Shown here: positions 1 through 10,708 of the stretch, one piece after another
Position numbering within the stretch: the first letter of the stretch is position 1
Layout: the number at the start of each line of letters is the position of its first letter
Source of the DNA: an uncultured Lachnospiraceae bacterium
Lineage (GTDB): Bacteria > Bacillota > Clostridia > Lachnospirales > Lachnospiraceae
DNA length: 64,000 nucleotides
Direction: 5' to 3'
NCBI GenBank assembly: GCA_902794095.1
Contig: CADBFZ010000006.1
Coordinates: forward strand, 26,092 to 90,091
The notes under the pieces: model-generated
The model's database searches: none
What the model saw: the letters and a program-made list of their open reading frames with translations, nothing else
Told to the model about the DNA's origin: nothing
Program-made: the position numbers and the translations under genes

Positions 1-3000
1 CATGGTGAATCTCATATTCTTATCCATGGTTATGGATGAAGGATCGGGTGACCACTTACACTGCTTATATCCTGCAGGCATCATCAAATCGGGAGGAGTA
101 CCACCCTTTTCTATGGTCAGAGTCTGATATACGGTAACACCATCGGTGTAATAATAAGTAGCCGTGTATTTATCCGATGAAGTAGGATCGGTTCCGTCAA
201 TGGGCACAAGTACAAATTTGGTATCGGAATTGATGACTGTCTCGCTTACACTGGGTGACCACTGCCACTCGGTTCTGGAATAACCGGGAACAACAATATC
301 ATAAGCCTTTCCACCGGGATCAACACCCCAGGTCTGATACAAGCTTCCGTCGGGAAGATAGTAAGTTACCTTATACTGTCCGGGGCCTACTACTCCGCCA
401 CCATTTCCGCCGCCACCGCCGTTATCGGAAGCATACTTGGCGTAAAACTTGATGATACCGTCCTTCTCTTCTACCTGATCAAGTGTGAAGTAAACACCGT
501 CTCTGGGATCGATTCTCTGCCAGGTCTGGAAGGTATATCCGGTCTTGGCGGGAGGAGCAAGGTATGCGATCTGGTTAGCGTTAATGTAATACTTGGTTAC
601 ACCGTTATCATCTACGGTAAGTACGGGAACATTATCCATAAGGATGGCACCCGTTGCACCGGATTCGGGATCGGTGTCATAGAATACAGCGGTATAGGAA
701 TTATTTAATCCTTTATACTTCGCTACAATAGTAAGATCGGAAGTGATATTGAAGCTGTGTCTGTAATCGTATGTCTCCTCGGTATCATAAAGGTTGTAAT
801 AGCACTCAAACGCAAATCCTGCAGTTGCATGCTTATTATCAGCATCCATGTTAGGATCTCTGAGAATTACCTGATCTCCCTCTACATACTCATCTGTGTA
901 CATCAGAGTAGCTTTGGTTGCGCTTGAATCAACGTAATCATAATAGGTTACGTAGAAATGCTTGATGGGTGTATATGCCTGCAACAAATAGTGATGTTTT
1001 GCAAATCTTTCATAGGCTTTGCTTGTTGAAGTTACATTACCGTTAGCGTCGGTCTCAGCAGGGGCATATACGGTAAGATTATCGTTTGCTCCTTCTGATA
1101 CACCATGATCCGAAGCATCATTAGTAGGATCATCCATAGTTGTTCTGATAAGATCAAGACCGTTTGATGTCCAATCGAGTTCATCACACATAACGGTGAG
1201 ATTCTTTAAGTTGGAACCCTTAAATGCATAATCCTCAATAGTATCGCAGGTCTGAGGTAATGTTACGGATACAAGATCGATGGTATCTTCAAATGCCTTC
1301 TTAGGAAGTTTGGAGAATGTTGCATTTTCAAGATTAACTACATTTACTCCGGTATCAGCAAATGCTTCCTGAGATACAGCGTTCACGCCCTTAGTCTCAC
1401 CGGGCTGAACTGTTCCGGCACTTCTACCGGGAAGGTACTCGATCAATGCCTGCTTATTTCCTGAAGTATCCAGGGAGAAAATAATACCGTTATCAGTCTT
1501 AAAGTAAGTATTATCCTGAAAATCGACATTGGTAAGGGATGAAGTATGCGAGGTCTTCGCATTCGTAGTTCTGTCATAGAGATCAACTCTGAAAGGAGCA
1601 ACACCAAGACTGCTTACAGCAGAGTCAAACTTAACTCCGGTAAGTGAATCATCATTAAAGAATGCGTGGTCTCCAATCGCTTTGACACCATACATCTCTA
1701 CATTACCGAGATTACGGCACTCAGCAAATGCAAGTTCACCTATCTTCTCAATAGGCTGAGTCGAATATACATAGGTCATATTCGGACAATCATTAAATCC
1801 ATAATCAGGAATGGTAATTGTTTCTGTTCCCGAAAGTGTTAATGCAGTAAGAGTATCACATCCGGCAAAATCACTGTTAGCAGGATCGACCTGCTTATTT
1901 CCGTATGCATCCAGGATATAATTTCCGCTTGTATCCGTGAGAAATGCAACATCAATCTCTTTAAGTCCGGTAGTATTAACCGCCATAGGATTTCCTGTTG
2001 TAATACTCTCAAACAGTCCATCCTTTATAGCCTCTACGCCGCTGGGAATAAAGAGTTCCTTGCATACGGCAACAAGCTGTTTATCATAGGTGGTTCCGCT
2101 TACTTCAAGCTGATCAAGAGTTGAACCTCCGGCAATCTTCGCAAGAAATTCAGAAATCGCTGTCCTCTCATCAGCACTCAAATACGTTGCTGAAGTATAG
2201 GTAGAAAGTGAACCCTGTGTAGGGAATTTAACAAGTTCAGGACAATCCTTAACAGGGTTATAGCTAACCTCAAGAAGGTTAGGAAATCCGGAAAGCACTA
2301 CAGGCCATGACTCATTCTGCATGGGGTGATTATACTTTCCTCTGTCGCTCATCGCATATGCAAAAGGAGTAGAATCTGAAGAAACGGTTGTTACAAAGTA
2401 AAGTGTGACAGCCGGATCTCCACCCTGTGTTGCCGGACAAGTCGAATTAGTGTAATGCTGAGGACAATTTGAACTGTGAAGTGTGGTGTCCTGAGTCTTA
2501 AATGCCTCATCTCCGATAACAACCTGATCGTTACCAAAGATAACCATTCCAAGGTTATGACATCCCTTAAAAGCAGCTCTTCCGATTTCATTGATAGTAG
2601 AAGGAAGTTCTACTTTCTCAAGGGTACAGATATCCCTACACTTCTCATCGGGTATCTTCTCAATATGATAAGGTCCAAGATGCTCAGGGAATGTGAGGGA
2701 TTTTACAATTCCCTGGGTATGGAACTCTGAAAGAGTATTTGTATTATCTACCGCATAAATCGCTTTTCCGCCACCATCTTCGGTAACGGTTTTCTCATAT
2801 AATTCCTCACCAAAATATTTGTATGTAAATTCGCATCCTTTATCTCTGCTCTGGCAGAGCTGATGAAGTGCGCCGATGTTAGTGCTGGGACGAACAGCAC
2901 CTGCCGGATCGACTCCCTCAAAATAGAACTCAGGATTCGTGAGCTGAGTGGTAAACGAAACAAGCGTAGCTGCATCAGTGGCTTTACCAAGAGTAAAATC

Positions 3001-4692
3001 ACAATGTCCGCTGCCGTTTCTGTTATTGGTATCATCTGCAAATACCATTGTAGGGCTCAGAACTGTAATTTTAGCAAGATTGGGACAATCTTCGAAAAGA
3101 TTGATATTAATTTTACGGGGATTGCTTACGGAAACTCCGGTCATCTCACCAAGCTGCTTGGGGAAAATGACCTCCTCAAGACTGGAACATCCGTAGAAAA
3201 CGTGATATCCGATATTGGCAAGAGCAGATCCTGAACCTACATTGGCAACCGTAGCAGGCTGCTTTACTCCATAAACATCAGACATATCACCGGTTAGGTC
3301 ACAATATCTGAGTGCTTCACATCCATAGAAAACACCGTCGCAGAGAAGATTTACGCTGTGAGGTATATAAAGACCGGTAAGATTCTTACAATTCTTAAAC
3401 GCATACGCACCGATGTTCTGAAGCTTAGGATCGGTAGGCATTTCAACAGTCGAAAGACCACGACATCCATCGAATGCATGATTTCCGATAGCTATAAGAC
3501 CATTCTTAAATTCAATACTGGATAGGGATACACAGTTATAGAAAGCGTAATCTCCTACACCCGCAAGATTCTCATGAGTAATCAGAGTGGTAATATTGGA
3601 TCCTTTACTACCCGCAAAAACTCCGCTTTCAGGATCAGAGTCGTTAACTCTTCCCGTAGAAAGCTTATAGTCCTGAACAGTTGAATCGAAATATACGTAC
3701 TGGTTGCCGATGTAACGAACTTCGATGTTCTCAACCTTCTGATATTTAGCATCGGAGGTCAGTTTCCATCTGAGTGCATCATCGGTTATCGTGGTAGAAG
3801 TATCATACCAATAGAATTCTTCTGCGGTAAGGTTCTCCCAGTTAGACTTCTCTGAATAAAGACAAGGCTTATAGAAGAAGTGCTCGATAGTGTATGTATA
3901 GGTATATGACTCGATAATGGTAGGATCATCAGCATTCTTATTCTCTTGTGTCGAGTCAAGTCTTACTCTGATTACATCAGGAGTTTTGGTCAGATAGTTA
4001 TAATCGCCGTCGTAGGCATTAAGAAGCTGATAAAGCTCGTTGGTATCAAGCTTCTCATAAACAAAGTAGTTATTCAGATAACTCTTGGATTTCTCGTTTG
4101 CAAAAGGCTCGAGATCTGCTGCGGGTACACCTGCCTGGTAATTAACTGTTACGGTAGGATGAGTCTCTTCAGGATAGATGTAGTAAAGGAAGTTTCCGCT
4201 CTTACCTACAAGGCAGTTATCGCCGTTACCCTTATTATCGTTAAGTCTTCTATAGACATCGAAGGTATTGGGAATCTCAAGAGTTCCGCCTGCAATGTAG
4301 CCGGAATTGAATCCGAGGATTACAGCGAACTTGTTGGTTCCGCCGGGAACATCTTCACCCTGATCGTTTACGTATGCAAACTGGAAGCTTCCGTCACCGG
4401 TACTGTATATCTGAGTATCAACTCCGTTATACGAAGACTTTACAAAGGGAATTTTCGTAACGGGAGTCATATTTGTAGTATCAGCACCCGAAGGAACATC
4501 AGAGGCCTGCTGATAAAGGAAATATGCATTCAATCCGGTTCCGTTACAGGTATTGGCAGCCTGTACTTCACCTCCGGTTATGGATCTGGTAGGAATCAGC
4601 GCAACACCTACTGCTGCAGCCATGAAGAGAGCGCCAAGGGTCTTTCTGACCTGCTTCTTCATTCTCCTTTTCATTCCGGTTTTCTTAGTCAT
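1..4692 (-). CDS. BspA-like leucine-rich-repeat surface protein, C-terminus cut by window edge
   Basis: The frame stays open from the ATG at 4692 to base 1, so at least 1564 residues are present and the C-terminus is missing. The start has a GGGAGG ribosome site about 6 bases upstream. It opens with a basic stretch and a hydrophobic export signal (GALFMAAAVGVALIP). Roughly residues 360-1170 hold many BspA-type repeats of the form 'IGxxAFxxCxxL', such as IGNHAFDGC and IGAYAFKNC. These are followed by segments of the 'GYTFQTW...FYAKY' type, resembling Listeria-Bacteroides/InlB B repeats, then a glycine-rich linker (near base 400) and more YTVTYY-like units. BspA-type proteins are known as cell-surface adhesins. 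A class B sortase lies just upstream in the same transcription direction, so wall anchoring is plausible, but the sorting signal would lie outside the window. Exact ligand unknown. Confidence 0.85.
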   Translation of the reverse strand, partial: MTKKTGMKRRMKKQVRKTLGALFMAAAVGVALIPTRSITGGEVQAANTCNGTGLNAYFLYQQASDVPSGADTTNMTPVTKIPFVKSSYNGVDTQIYSTGDGSFQFAYVNDQGEDVPGGTNKFAVILGFNSGYIAGGTLEIPNTFDVYRRLNDNKGNGDNCLVGKSGNFLYYIYPEETHPTVTVNYQAGVPAADLEPFANEKSKSYLNNYFVYEKLDTNELYQLLNAYDGDYNYLTKTPDVIRVRLDSTQENKNADDPTIIESYTYTYTIEHFFYKPCLYSEKSNWENLTAEEFYWYDTSTTITDDALRWKLTSDAKYQKVENIEVRYIGNQYVYFDSTVQDYKLSTGRVNDSDPESGVFAGSKGSNITTLITHENLAGVGDYAFYNCVSLSSIEFKNGLIAIGNHAFDGCRGLSTVEMPTDPKLQNIGAYAFKNCKNLTGLYIPHSVNLLCDGVFYGCEALRYCDLTGDMSDVYGVKQPATVANVGSGSALANIGYHVFYGCSSLEEVIFPKQLGEMTGVSVSNPRKININLFEDCPNLAKITVLSPTMVFADDTNNRNGSGHCDFTLGKATDAATLVSFTTQLTNPEFYFEGVDPAGAVRPSTNIGALHQLCQSRDKGCEFTYKYFGEELYEKTVTEDGGGKAIYAVDNTNTLSEFHTQGIVKSLTFPEHLGPYHIEKIPDEKCRDICTLEKVELPSTINEIGRAAFKGCHNLGMVIFGNDQVVIGDEAFKTQDTTLHSSNCPQHYTNSTCPATQGGDPAVTLYFVTTVSSDSTPFAYAMSDRGKYNHPMQNESWPVVLSGFPNLLEVSYNPVKDCPELVKFPTQGSLSTYTSATYLSADERTAISEFLAKIAGGSTLDQLEVSGTTYDKQLVAVCKELFIPSGVEAIKDGLFESITTGNPMAVNTTGLKEIDVAFLTDTSGNYILDAYGNKQVDPANSDFAGCDTLTALTLSGTETITIPDYGFNDCPNMTYVYSTQPIEKIGELAFAECRNLGNVEMYGVKAIGDHAFFNDDSLTGVKFDSAVSSLGVAPFRVDLYDRTTNAKTSHTSSLTNVDFQDNTYFKTDNGIIFSLDTSGNKQALIEYLPGRSAGTVQPGETKGVNAVSQEAFADTGVNVVNLENATFSKLPKKAFEDTIDLVSVTLPQTCDTIEDYAFKGSNLKNLTVMCDELDWTSNGLDLIRTTMDDPTNDASDHGVSEGANDNLTVYAPAETDANGNVTSTSKAYERFAKHHYLLQAYTPIKHFYVTYYDYVDSSATKATLMYTDEYVEGDQVILRDPNMDADNKHATAGFAFECYYNLYDTEETYDYRHSFNITSDLTIVAKYKGLNNSYTAVFYDTDPESGATGAILMDNVPVLTVDDNGVTKYYINANQIAYLAPPAKTGYTFQTWQRIDPRDGVYFTLDQVEEKDGIIKFYAKYASDNGGGGGNGGGVVGPGQYKVTYYLPDGSLYQTWGVDPGGKAYDIVVPGYSRTEWQWSPSVSETVINSDTKFVLVPIDGTDPTSSDKYTATYYYTDGVTVYQTLTIEKGGTPPDLMMPAGYKQCKWSPDPSSITMDKNMRFTM

Positions 4693-4731
4693 TTTTAATC
4701 CTCCCGCATACGAAAGTATGCATAACAAGAA

Positions 4732-5904
4732 TCAGTTTATTCGTCTGGCCACAACAGCGAATCGGCCGTTATCTTCCTGATAATCGCAAGTGGAAAGGGT
4801 AAGCAAATGATCTCCCCACACTGCTGTGACTCCGGTATCATACAGAGCCATTTCAGCCATTTCATTCATGTATGAATTAAACTCCTCGGGGCCGTTAGCA
4901 TCTATGAACTCATAATACTTGAACGAAATATCATCCTCGTACTTAAGTGAGGTTCTGAAGGCAAACATCACCTCGTACTCACCATGCTCATAGATAGTGT
5001 CGAACCTTATTATCCGGTGGGTCTGATAAAAGTTATAATCCTCATACTTAACCAGATTTCCGAACATTCTTCCGCTTCTCATATGATGACCATAAAGAAT
5101 GAGATTATCGGAAGGTTTGATGGCATCGCAATCGCAATCCATGAAAATACAGCCGTTTACATCCTCTTCCTGATTAAAACCATGCTTCAGATAATATTCA
5201 TTGTCCGTGGTCTGCATTACAGGATAGCTTATAAAGGGCTCTCCATTTATATCGGCTATTTCGAGCCATCCGATTAGTCTTTTATTTTTATTATATATAT
5301 CTATGTATTCGGGAAGGATATCCGGGGTCTCCTCTTCATCCACATAATGAATGATCGGTTCAGCGGAATCCTGCGTATTATCGCCATTTCCGAGTAGAGC
5401 TTCCTGTGCAGCCTGATCACGGATATTTCCGAGAAGATCGGCTGTAGAATCGGATCTTTGCTTAGTGATATTGTAGATAGCTATGTATAGAATGCTGGCT
5501 GCAGCAACGAAAAGAGAGGCAAATAACGCAATCTTTCTCATCTTCTCCTGCTGTTCGAGTATTTTACGAGCCTGTGCATCAAGATCTGCATCCGGTATTG
5601 TCCCGGTCTGTTGAACCTTTTTCCGGCTGCTGACACGAACTTCAACCTTCTCGTCGGTGGTTTTCTGTTTTCTCTCCATGGATGCAATAGTACTGTCGAC
5701 CTCTTCCATGAAGTCCTTGCCGAGAACGGTTCCGAAATTTATCCTGCCGCTATGCAGTTTTTTCGATAAAAGCTTCAGTTCGGAAAGCGACATGTGATCC
5801 ATTGAAGCCTTGATCTTGTCGATTGCCGCCTTATCAGCATTGGCAGCAGCAATCTCTTTGTCGCCTTCGAACTTTCTGCCTTCTATTATTACAATCTTAC
5901 CCAT
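4732..5904 (-). CDS. Class B sortase
   Basis: A 390-residue membrane-bound cysteine transpeptidase that would attach surface proteins to the cell wall. Residues 1-120 are a charged, probably cytoplasmic region. One membrane segment follows at about 124-146, then the extracellular sortase domain to the end. The catalytic set is visible: His273 in YGHHM, Cys373 in TLSTC and Arg381 in GRFAVVARR. The YGHHM/TLSTC context and the domain layout fit class B rather than class A. It starts 5 bases after the leuS stop codon and ends 39 bases before the BspA-like gene, suggesting one transcript and a dedicated enzyme-substrate pair. The long cytoplasmic N-terminus, over 100 residues, is longer than in typical SrtB. 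The pairing with the neighbour is inference. Confidence 0.88.
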   Translation of the reverse strand: MGKIVIIEGRKFEGDKEIAAANADKAAIDKIKASMDHMSLSELKLLSKKLHSGRINFGTVLGKDFMEEVDSTIASMERKQKTTDEKVEVRVSSRKKVQQTGTIPDADLDAQARKILEQQEKMRKIALFASLFVAAASILYIAIYNITKQRSDSTADLLGNIRDQAAQEALLGNGDNTQDSAEPIIHYVDEEETPDILPEYIDIYNKNKRLIGWLEIADINGEPFISYPVMQTTDNEYYLKHGFNQEEDVNGCIFMDCDCDAIKPSDNLILYGHHMRSGRMFGNLVKYEDYNFYQTHRIIRFDTIYEHGEYEVMFAFRTSLKYEDDISFKYYEFIDANGPEEFNSYMNEMAEMALYDTGVTAVWGDHLLTLSTCDYQEDNGRFAVVARRIN

Positions 5905-5909
5905 TAAGA

Positions 5910-8324
5910 TTATTTAACTACGAAGTTTACAAGCTTGCCGGGAACATAGATTTCTTTAACGATCTCTTTTCCTTCGATCTTAGCTGCTACGGTTTCCTTA
6001 GCTCTTGCAATCATCGTCTCCTTGGAAGCATTTCTGTCCTCTTCGAAGGTACCGCGAAGCTTTCCGAGAACCTGAACAGCGATGGTGATACGATCCTCAA
6101 CGCACTTATTCTCGTCATACTCGGGCCACTTAGCCTGGTATACTCTGCCTTCGAATCCTTCAATAGCCCAGATTTCCTCGGTGATATGAGGAGCAACGGG
6201 GTTAAGGAGAAGGAGAAATGTCTTAAGGTCAGCCTTGGTGATGCTGCCTGCCTTATAGAAGTCATTTATAAGGCTCATAAGAGCAGCGATACCTGTATTG
6301 TACTTAAGAGTCTCGAAGTCACCGGAAACCTTTCTGATGGTCTGGTGAATCTTAACTTCAAGATCCTTGCTATACTCATCTCCGTCGGTAACGATATCCT
6401 GAAGCTTCCATACTCTGTCAAGGAATCTTCTGCATCCCTGAACTCCTTCCATGCTCCAGTTAGCAGCCTGGTCGAATGCTCCAATGAACATCTCATAGGT
6501 TCTGAGAGTGTCTGCACCGTATTCCTCAATGATATCGTCAGGATTTACGACGTTACCACGTGACTTGGACATCTTCTCACCGTTTGATCCGAGGATCATG
6601 CCGTGTGAAGTACGTTTAGCATAGGGCTCTTTGGTAGGCACAATACCCTGATCAAAGAGGAATCTATGCCAGAATCTTGAGTAGAGAAGGTGGAGGGTTG
6701 TATGCTCCATTCCTCCGTTATACCAGTCAACGGGAAGCCAGTACTTAAGAGCTTCCTGTGAAGCAAGTTCCTTATCGTTCTTAGGATCGATATATCTGAG
6801 GAAATACCATGATGATCCTGCCCACTGAGGCATGGTATCTGTCTCACGCTTAGCGGGGCCGCAGCAGCAGGGACAAGTAACATTTACCCAAGAATCCATA
6901 GCGGCAAGAGGTGACTCACCGTTGTCTCCGGGCATATATGACTCAACCTCGGGAAGTTCAAGAGGAAGATCCTCTTCCTTGAGAGGCACATATCCGCACT
7001 TATCGCAGTGAATGATGGGAATAGGCTCACCCCAATATCTCTGACGTGAGAATACCCAGTCACGAAGCTTGTAATTGGTCTTAGCGTGTCCGATTCCTTT
7101 TTCCTCAAGGAACTCGGTGATCTTCTTCTTAGCTTCTGCTACTGAAAGACCATCAAGGAATCCTGAGTTAACAAGCTTACCTTCTGCAACATCGGTATAA
7201 ACCTGCTCAGTCACGGGCTTATCGGAGCCTGCAACAACCTCTATGATGGGAAGGTTAAACTTCTTAGCAAACTCCCAGTCTCTTTCATCATGTGCGGGAA
7301 CTGCCATGATGGCACCGGTTCCGTAGCTCATGAGTACATAGTCGGAAATCCAAATAGGAATCTCTTTATCATTAACAGGATCGATAGCGGTGAGACCGTT
7401 AAGGCAAACACCGGTCTTATCCTTGGCAAGCTCGGTTCTCTCGAAATCAGACTTTCTGGAAGCCTCCTCACGGTACTTAACAACTTCATCGTAATTGGAG
7501 ATACGATCCTTATACTTCTCGATGTAAGGATGCTCAGGGCTCATTACCATGTAGGTAGCACCGAAAAGGGTATCGGGTCTGGTGGTATAAACAGTAAGCT
7601 TATCCTCAGTTCCGGTAAGCTTAAAATCTACCTCAGCACCGGTGGAACGTCCGATCCAGTTTCTCTGCTGAGTCTTAACTCTCTCAATATAATCAACGCT
7701 GTCGAGACCTTCGAGGAGCTTATCGGCATACTCGGTAATCTTAAGCATCCACTGAGACTGCATCTTACGAACAACGGGAGCTCCGCATCTTTCGCAAACG
7801 CCGTTAACAACTTCCTCATTAGCAAGACCAACCTTACATGAGGTACACCAGTTGATGGGCATCTGAGTCTTATATGCAAGTCCTGCATTAAAGAGCTTAA
7901 GGAAGATCCACTGAGTCCAATGATAGTATCCGGGATCGGTGGTGTTTACTTCTCTGTCCCAATCGAAAGAGTAACCGATTGAATGAAGCTGCTCTTTGAA
8001 GCGTGCAACATTGTTCTTGGTAACAATCTTGGGATGAATCTTATTCTTGATGGCATAGTTCTCGGTAGGAAGACCGAATGCATCCCAACCCATGGGGAAA
8101 AGGACATTATATCCCTGCATACGACGCTTTCTGGAAACAATGTCCAGAGCGGTATAAGGACGGGGATGTCCTACATGTAGGCCTTGTCCCGAAGGATAAG
8201 GGAATTCTACAAGCGCATAATACTTGGGCTTGGAATAATCATTTGTTGCGGCGAAGGCTTTCTCATCGTCCCAAACCTTCTGCCACTTGGGCTCCACACT
8301 GTGATGATCGTATACGGCTGCCAT
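5910..8324 (-). CDS. leuS: Leucyl-tRNA synthetase
   Basis: Charges tRNA-Leu with leucine in the cytoplasm. At 804 residues it has normal family length. The class I signatures are present: [13 protein letters not shown] (HIGH box) near the N-terminus and [10 protein letters not shown] (KMSKS) near residue 580. The CP1 editing region lies between them, with the TTRPDT motif, and a zinc-type CTSC...CERC pair is also visible. The frame is open to 8378, but the ATG at 8324 (MAAVYDHH) was chosen because AGAGGAG lies 11 bases upstream, whereas the earlier ATG has no ribosome site. A promoter ends about 65 bases upstream. The short leader leaves no room for a T-box. First gene of a probable leuS-sortase-BspA transcript. 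Confidence 0.97.
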   Translation of the reverse strand: MAAVYDHHSVEPKWQKVWDDEKAFAATNDYSKPKYYALVEFPYPSGQGLHVGHPRPYTALDIVSRKRRMQGYNVLFPMGWDAFGLPTENYAIKNKIHPKIVTKNNVARFKEQLHSIGYSFDWDREVNTTDPGYYHWTQWIFLKLFNAGLAYKTQMPINWCTSCKVGLANEEVVNGVCERCGAPVVRKMQSQWMLKITEYADKLLEGLDSVDYIERVKTQQRNWIGRSTGAEVDFKLTGTEDKLTVYTTRPDTLFGATYMVMSPEHPYIEKYKDRISNYDEVVKYREEASRKSDFERTELAKDKTGVCLNGLTAIDPVNDKEIPIWISDYVLMSYGTGAIMAVPAHDERDWEFAKKFNLPIIEVVAGSDKPVTEQVYTDVAEGKLVNSGFLDGLSVAEAKKKITEFLEEKGIGHAKTNYKLRDWVFSRQRYWGEPIPIIHCDKCGYVPLKEEDLPLELPEVESYMPGDNGESPLAAMDSWVNVTCPCCCGPAKRETDTMPQWAGSSWYFLRYIDPKNDKELASQEALKYWLPVDWYNGGMEHTTLHLLYSRFWHRFLFDQGIVPTKEPYAKRTSHGMILGSNGEKMSKSRGNVVNPDDIIEEYGADTLRTYEMFIGAFDQAANWSMEGVQGCRRFLDRVWKLQDIVTDGDEYSKDLEVKIHQTIRKVSGDFETLKYNTGIAALMSLINDFYKAGSITKADLKTFLLLLNPVAPHITEEIWAIEGFEGRVYQAKWPEYDENKCVEDRITIAVQVLGKLRGTFEEDRNASKETMIARAKETVAAKIEGKEIVKEIYVPGKLVNFVVK

Positions 8325-8388
8325 TTTTTCTATATCTCCTCTTTGAGTGATTTCCGTAAAATGGGCATAAATACCCATAATTTATTTA

Positions 8389-8417
8389 ATTTTATTACAT
8401 AATAAATGCAAACGCAA
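8389..8417 (-). promoter_or_regulatory. Promoter of leuS
   Basis: On the minus strand, TTGCGT (8412-8417) and TAAAAT (8389-8394) are separated by 17 bases, a good vegetative sigma-A match. The leader to the leuS ATG is about 60 bases and contains a small inverted repeat (ATGGGTATTTATGCCCAT, about 8360-8377). Confidence 0.7.
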
Positions 8418-8454
8418 GAATTAATAGCAGGTGAACCACAACATCTTGTGGACA

Positions 8455-8485
8455 TAAAAAAATCCCCCACCTAAGGTGGGGGATT
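8455..8485 (-). terminator. Intrinsic terminator of the EF-G-like gene
   Basis: A perfect 12-base inverted repeat (AATCCCCCACCT/AGGTGGGGGATT, 8461-8485) is followed on the minus strand by a run of seven T. It lies 11 bases past the stop codon at 8497 and separates that gene from the leuS promoter. Confidence 0.9.
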
Positions 8486-8496
8486 TCAAAGATCTG

Positions 8497-10590
8497 TTAT
8501 TCAGTAATGTTGCCTTCAGCAACCTTCTGAGCTCTTGCTGCAACTTCAGCTTCCTGAACATCCGAAGGAGCCTGCTCATATCTTGCGAATTCGAAGGAGT
8601 AATCGCCCATTCCGGCTGTCATGGATCTGATTACGGTGCCATAACCGAAGAGTGAGCTCTCGGGGATTTCAGCCTCGATAAGAGTCTTGCCGTTTCCTGC
8701 AGGATTCATTCCGAGTACTCTTCCGCGTCTCTTGTTAAGATCACCCATAACATCTCCGGTGTTCTCATCGGGAGCGGTAACCTTGAGAGTCATGATGGGC
8801 TCGAGAAGAACGGGCTTAGCTTTCATGAAGCCGTCTCTGAATGCCATGGATGCTGCTGTCTTGAATGCCATTTCGGAGGAGTCTACGGGATGGTAGGATC
8901 CGTCGTAGAGAACAGCCTTAACGCCGATAACGGGATATGCTGCAAGAGGTCCTCTGGAAACAGATTCCGCGATACCCTTTTCAACTGCAGGGAAGAAGTT
9001 CTTGGGAACCGCACCACCGACAACTTCCTGATCAAATACATACTGCTGCTCGGGATCGTCGCAAGGTGAGAACTTCATCTTAACGTGTCCGTACTGTCCG
9101 TGTCCGCCGGTCTGCTTCTTATACTTAGCCTCTACATCGGCTGTTCCTCTGATAGTCTCTCTGTAAGCTACCTTAGGAGTTGAAAGATCGATAACAACTT
9201 TGTACTCATTCTCAAGTCTGGACTTGATTATCTCGAGATGCATATCACCCATACCGTAGAGAAGTGTCTGATGATTCTCTGCATCGTTAACATTCTTCAT
9301 GGTAAGGTCTTCATGTCCGATCTTCTGAAGAGCCTGGGAGATCTTATCAATGTCTGCCTTATCCTTGGGCTTATATCTCATAAAGGTGTAAGGCTTGGAG
9401 ATATCGAACATTCCGAACTTGATAGGCATAGCCTTGGTTGAAAGGCTGTTTCCGGTACGAGCCTGGGAAAGCTTTGCAAGTGCTCCGAGGTCACCGGCAT
9501 GAAGTTCGGGAACTTCAATGGGCTTGTTTCCCTGAAGAACATAGAGTCTTCCGATCTTCTCTTCAACATCCTTATCGATGTTATAAATAAGGTCATCGGT
9601 CTTAAGAACGCCGGAGTTAACCTTGATAAGGCTGTACTTTCCGATGAAAGGATCGACGATGGTCTTCCATACATAAGCTGATTTAGCCTTTGAGAAGTCA
9701 TAATCACAGTTATAGATCTCACCGGTCTTGGTAGCGATACCTGCTACGGTTCTTACATCGGGGCCGGGGAAATACTTGATAACATCATCAAGGAGTGCAT
9801 AAGCACCCTTACAGGTAATGGATGAACCCATAGTTACGGGAACAATGCTTCCGTCACAGATATTTGCCCTGAGAGCTGCTCTGATCTCGGCATCGGAGAA
9901 CTTCTCACCGGAGAAGTATCTGTCCATCATTTCCTCTGAAGTCTCTGCAACAGCTTCCATGAGGGACTCTCTGTACTGCTCAAGATAAGGCTTGTTGTAA
10001 TCGGGTACATCGCAAGGAACAACATCCTTACCCTGCCATAACTGGCCCTGCTCGGAAACGATGCTTACATAACCGACAAGCTCTTCATCTTTTCTGATGG
10101 GAAGGTGGAAAGGGGCAATCTTCTTACCGTAAAGAGCGATAAGATCTTCTACTACCTGACGATAGGATGCGGTGTCCACATCCATATTAGATACATATAT
10201 GATTCTGGGAAGCTTGTACTTCTCGCACAGATCCCATGCTTTCTTGGTTCCTACTTCAACGCCGCTTCTTCCGTTTACAACGATGATTGCTGCACCGGCT
10301 GCGGAAACGGCTTCTTCAACTTCACCGACAAAATCAAAATAACCCGGTGTGTCGATGATATTTATCTTATGATCCTCCCACTCTACGGGAATTACGGATG
10401 CGGAAATCGAGAAACCTCTCTTCTGTTCTTCTTTGCCGTAATCACTGAGAGTATTTCCGTCTGCCACGGTCCCCATACGGGATGTAAGACCTGTAATGTA
10501 GCCGAAACTCTCTGCAAGAGTCGTCTTACCGCTTCCTCCGTGACCGAGTAGAACAACGTTGCGGATCTTGTCTGTGGTATAAACTTTCAT
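8497..10590 (-). CDS. EF-G-like translational GTPase (non-canonical EF-G family)
   Basis: A 697-residue protein with all EF-G domains: G domain, domain II, and the III-IV-V region with 'GGHGQYGHVKMKFSPCD' and a C-terminal EF-G fold. G1 is GHGGSGKTT (residues 16-24) and G3 is DTPG (80-83). The G4 motif, NKxD in canonical EF-G, is SNMD at 134-137, so the Asn-Lys pair is absent. This GHGGSGKT branch is known in clostridia as an EF-G-like paralogue, distinct from the housekeeping fusA next to rpsG; its exact job is unclear. The start at 10590 has AGGAGG five bases upstream; the earlier ATG at 10620 has no such site. It has its own promoter and terminator, so it is monocistronic. Confidence 0.9.
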   Translation of the reverse strand: MKVYTTDKIRNVVLLGHGGSGKTTLAESFGYITGLTSRMGTVADGNTLSDYGKEEQKRGFSISASVIPVEWEDHKINIIDTPGYFDFVGEVEEAVSAAGAAIIVVNGRSGVEVGTKKAWDLCEKYKLPRIIYVSNMDVDTASYRQVVEDLIALYGKKIAPFHLPIRKDEELVGYVSIVSEQGQLWQGKDVVPCDVPDYNKPYLEQYRESLMEAVAETSEEMMDRYFSGEKFSDAEIRAALRANICDGSIVPVTMGSSITCKGAYALLDDVIKYFPGPDVRTVAGIATKTGEIYNCDYDFSKAKSAYVWKTIVDPFIGKYSLIKVNSGVLKTDDLIYNIDKDVEEKIGRLYVLQGNKPIEVPELHAGDLGALAKLSQARTGNSLSTKAMPIKFGMFDISKPYTFMRYKPKDKADIDKISQALQKIGHEDLTMKNVNDAENHQTLLYGMGDMHLEIIKSRLENEYKVVIDLSTPKVAYRETIRGTADVEAKYKKQTGGHGQYGHVKMKFSPCDDPEQQYVFDQEVVGGAVPKNFFPAVEKGIAESVSRGPLAAYPVIGVKAVLYDGSYHPVDSSEMAFKTAASMAFRDGFMKAKPVLLEPIMTLKVTAPDENTGDVMGDLNKRRGRVLGMNPAGNGKTLIEAEIPESSLFGYGTVIRSMTAGMGDYSFEFARYEQAPSDVQEAEVAARAQKVAEGNITE

Positions 10591-10662
10591 GAGGACCTCC
10601 TGAAAATGGTATTTGTGCAAATTTTACAAATATTCTGAAAATTCATAGAATCGCACATACAT

Positions 10663-10691
10663 ATTTTACAGGAAACCCATAAAAGTCGCAA
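10663..10691 (-). promoter_or_regulatory. Promoter of the EF-G-like gene
   Basis: TTGCGA (10686-10691), a 17-base spacer and TAAAAT (10663-10668) on the minus strand. The leader to the ATG at 10590 is about 65 bases. Confidence 0.7.
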
Positions 10692-10708
10692 TAATAATTT
10701 ATGAATTA

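Noticed and set aside
3946..4698. Plus-strand open frame of 250 codons
   Set aside because: It is antisense to the BspA-like gene, has no ribosome site and has low-complexity content typical of a shadow frame.
5823..6563. Plus-strand open frame of 246 codons
   Set aside because: It is antisense to the sortase and leuS genes, which have clear family motifs.
8325..8388. T-box leader upstream of leuS
   Set aside because: The promoter lies only about 65 bases before the start codon, leaving no room, and no T-box sequence is visible.
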